A DNA stretch of 64,000 bases from Ophthalmolycus amberensis (Eukaryota; Chordata; Actinopteri; Perciformes; Zoarcidae), in contig JAFEUB010001039.1 in assembly GCA_024529925.1 (NCBI GenBank), positions 310,001-374,000 of the forward strand, in the 5' to 3' direction. The notes under the pieces were generated by a model. That model had not been told where the DNA came from and ran no database searches. It saw only the letters and a list, made by a program, of their open reading frames with translations. Shown here piece by piece: positions 62,760-64,000 of the stretch (its first letter is position 1; the number at the start of each line of letters is the position of its first letter). The position numbers and the translations under genes were made by a program.

Positions 62760-64000
62760 GCTTTTGTCCATGGGGACCGTCAAAACTAACACAAACTTAA
62801 AGTTCTTTGTAGTAGCTTTAAAATGGCAAACTGGAAGATTTTCATTTAAATAAACGTCTCATAAATCCCTGTGTACCGCTGAAGGAGGTAACACAATGGG
62901 GATTGAGCCTACGTCCTACTGATGAAAGTATTAAGAACGAGGTGTCTGTGGCGACATTCCCCGGGAAAACTGCTGTTTTACAGTTTTTATGCACACAATG
63001 CTGAAAAATAGCATGTTAATATGGAATTTCAGACACAGCCCAAGAGTCCACACTGCTAAACTCAAAGCACATTTTCTTTGTTTTCACTCAAATAGAAATT
63101 CTAAATCCACCAGGGCTGAAATCTTAAGGATTGCCACTTTAAGTACAAATTTGAGATATTTATGGAATGTGCTACACAAATGTGTCGAGCAGGACTTTGC
63201 TTTTTCTTCTTTCCTGCACCATAAATCATCTCATCACCTATAACCACCTCCACCTCGACCAGCTACAACTGTACAAAGCTGCTTACACATTGTTGCATTT
63301 ATATTATGAGATCAGTCCAAAGGGCAAGGAGTACTTTGACTGTGATACTTTCAGTAGGCCTACATTTGTTTCTAAAAAGTCTAACAAGTAAAATCTCAAA
63401 TGCAGGACGAGTAATGGAGTACTTCTACATTGTTGTGTTGGTACTCTTTCTTAAGTAAAGGATCTGAATACTTATTTCACCACCGATTCTCAGTCACACA
63501 AGGAATTAATGCTCAACAATGAGACCGGATGATCTTCACTGGTTGTTATGGTTTTATAGTGGAAATGCTGACACCATGTGACCAAATATGAAACATACAG
63601 CTGGAGAACAGCTCTGCATTTAGCTTTATTTCTCTTGTCACTTAAATGCATTTTTTAATCCATTATGTTATTTTTGAACAACTGGCATTGTTAAATTACA
63701 GCTGCAACTTAGATCCCATTGGGGTTGCTGGGTACTTTAAAAAAACACTGTTTCTTTGAGTCAGCTGCTGAACACATGTGTGTATGTGTGTGCAAATAAA
63801 TTTAGCTGAACCTAATCCTGTGCCTCATATAAAAAGCTAAACCATTGCAAGGATTAAAGTGCCTCACTTACTGTATCAGCGAAACTGTCAAAAGTAATTG
63901 GAGAGTGGTGCAACAGTGAGAGAGACCCCCCCCCCCCTGCTCCCATCAGTATTTGTTTCCACTGGTGCCGGGCTAAAGTACAGTGAAATATATTTAATTT
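62760..64000. other. Unassigned DNA at the right edge
   Basis: AT-rich sequence with a short C-run at about 63927-63936. No exon, RNA gene or identifiable transposon is supported. Confidence 0.5.

Noticed and set aside
62520..62792. Minus-strand frame (PLADLVPVVGSQRGLAQQRGN...) considered as a neuropeptide precursor
   Set aside because: No signal peptide, no dibasic-flanked peptide and no cysteine pair. The plus-strand reading with splice-like borders is more protein-like.

Overview
This is a vertebrate nuclear genome window, almost certainly from a ray-finned (teleost) fish. It has short GT-AG introns, AT-rich intergenic DNA, many (AT)n and (GT)n microsatellites, tRNA-derived SINE and hAT DNA-transposon remnants, and compact orthologues of mammalian genes. 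Nothing is bacterial: no operons, CRISPR arrays, rRNA or phage. I built every gene model by hand from translated homology plus splice sites, and I checked reading-phase consistency across exons.

Layout, left to right. 1-3,877: no recognisable exon (SSRs and a possible repeat). 3,878-10,487 (+): 3' seventeen coding exons of AMP deaminase 2 (ampd2), whose N-terminus lies outside what I can see. 10,488-14,700: ampd2 3'UTR, a degenerate tandem array, and a second, diverged copy of the ampd2 3'UTR end. 14,848-17,316 (+): mu-class glutathione S-transferase. 18,578-23,826 (-): eps8l3. 25,223-28,843 (-): atp5pb, ATP synthase subunit b. 30,354-34,729 (+): traf3ip3-like tail-anchored coiled-coil protein. 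36,097-38,051 (+): secreted DNase I-like nuclease. 38,619-40,879 (+): an acidic single-pass membrane protein I cannot name. 41,800-44,025 (+): emerin-like LEM protein. 45,268-47,525: SINE and hAT transposon. 47,655-51,641 (-): a receptor with one SRCR and two Ig-like domains, carrying a 963-bp hAT element in its first intron. 55,272-61,195 (-): slc25a33 mitochondrial pyrimidine-nucleotide carrier. 61,196-64,000: CpG-rich promoter, then mostly unassigned DNA with one exon-like GC-rich island.

The genes do not form one pathway. ampd2-GSTM-eps8l3 (and atp5pb nearby) reproduces the order on human 1p13. An emerin gene next to a DNase I-like gene recalls human Xq28 (EMD / DNASE1L1). traf3ip3 and slc25a33 come from other human 1q/1p segments, so the window is a conserved-synteny mosaic.

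The most striking unexplained signal is that three unrelated genes (GSTM, atp5pb, emerin) each carry an apparent one-base insertion that breaks a conserved frame. In all three the frame is restored by dropping the same G from a CCAGT context on the coding strand. A fourth gene, traf3ip3, has a phase problem that the same edit would also fix. Assembly error is the default explanation. Other points of interest are the SRCR-Ig receptor architecture, the duplicated ampd2 3'UTR, an in-frame GC-AG intron in traf3ip3, and two hAT elements with intact 8-bp target-site duplications.
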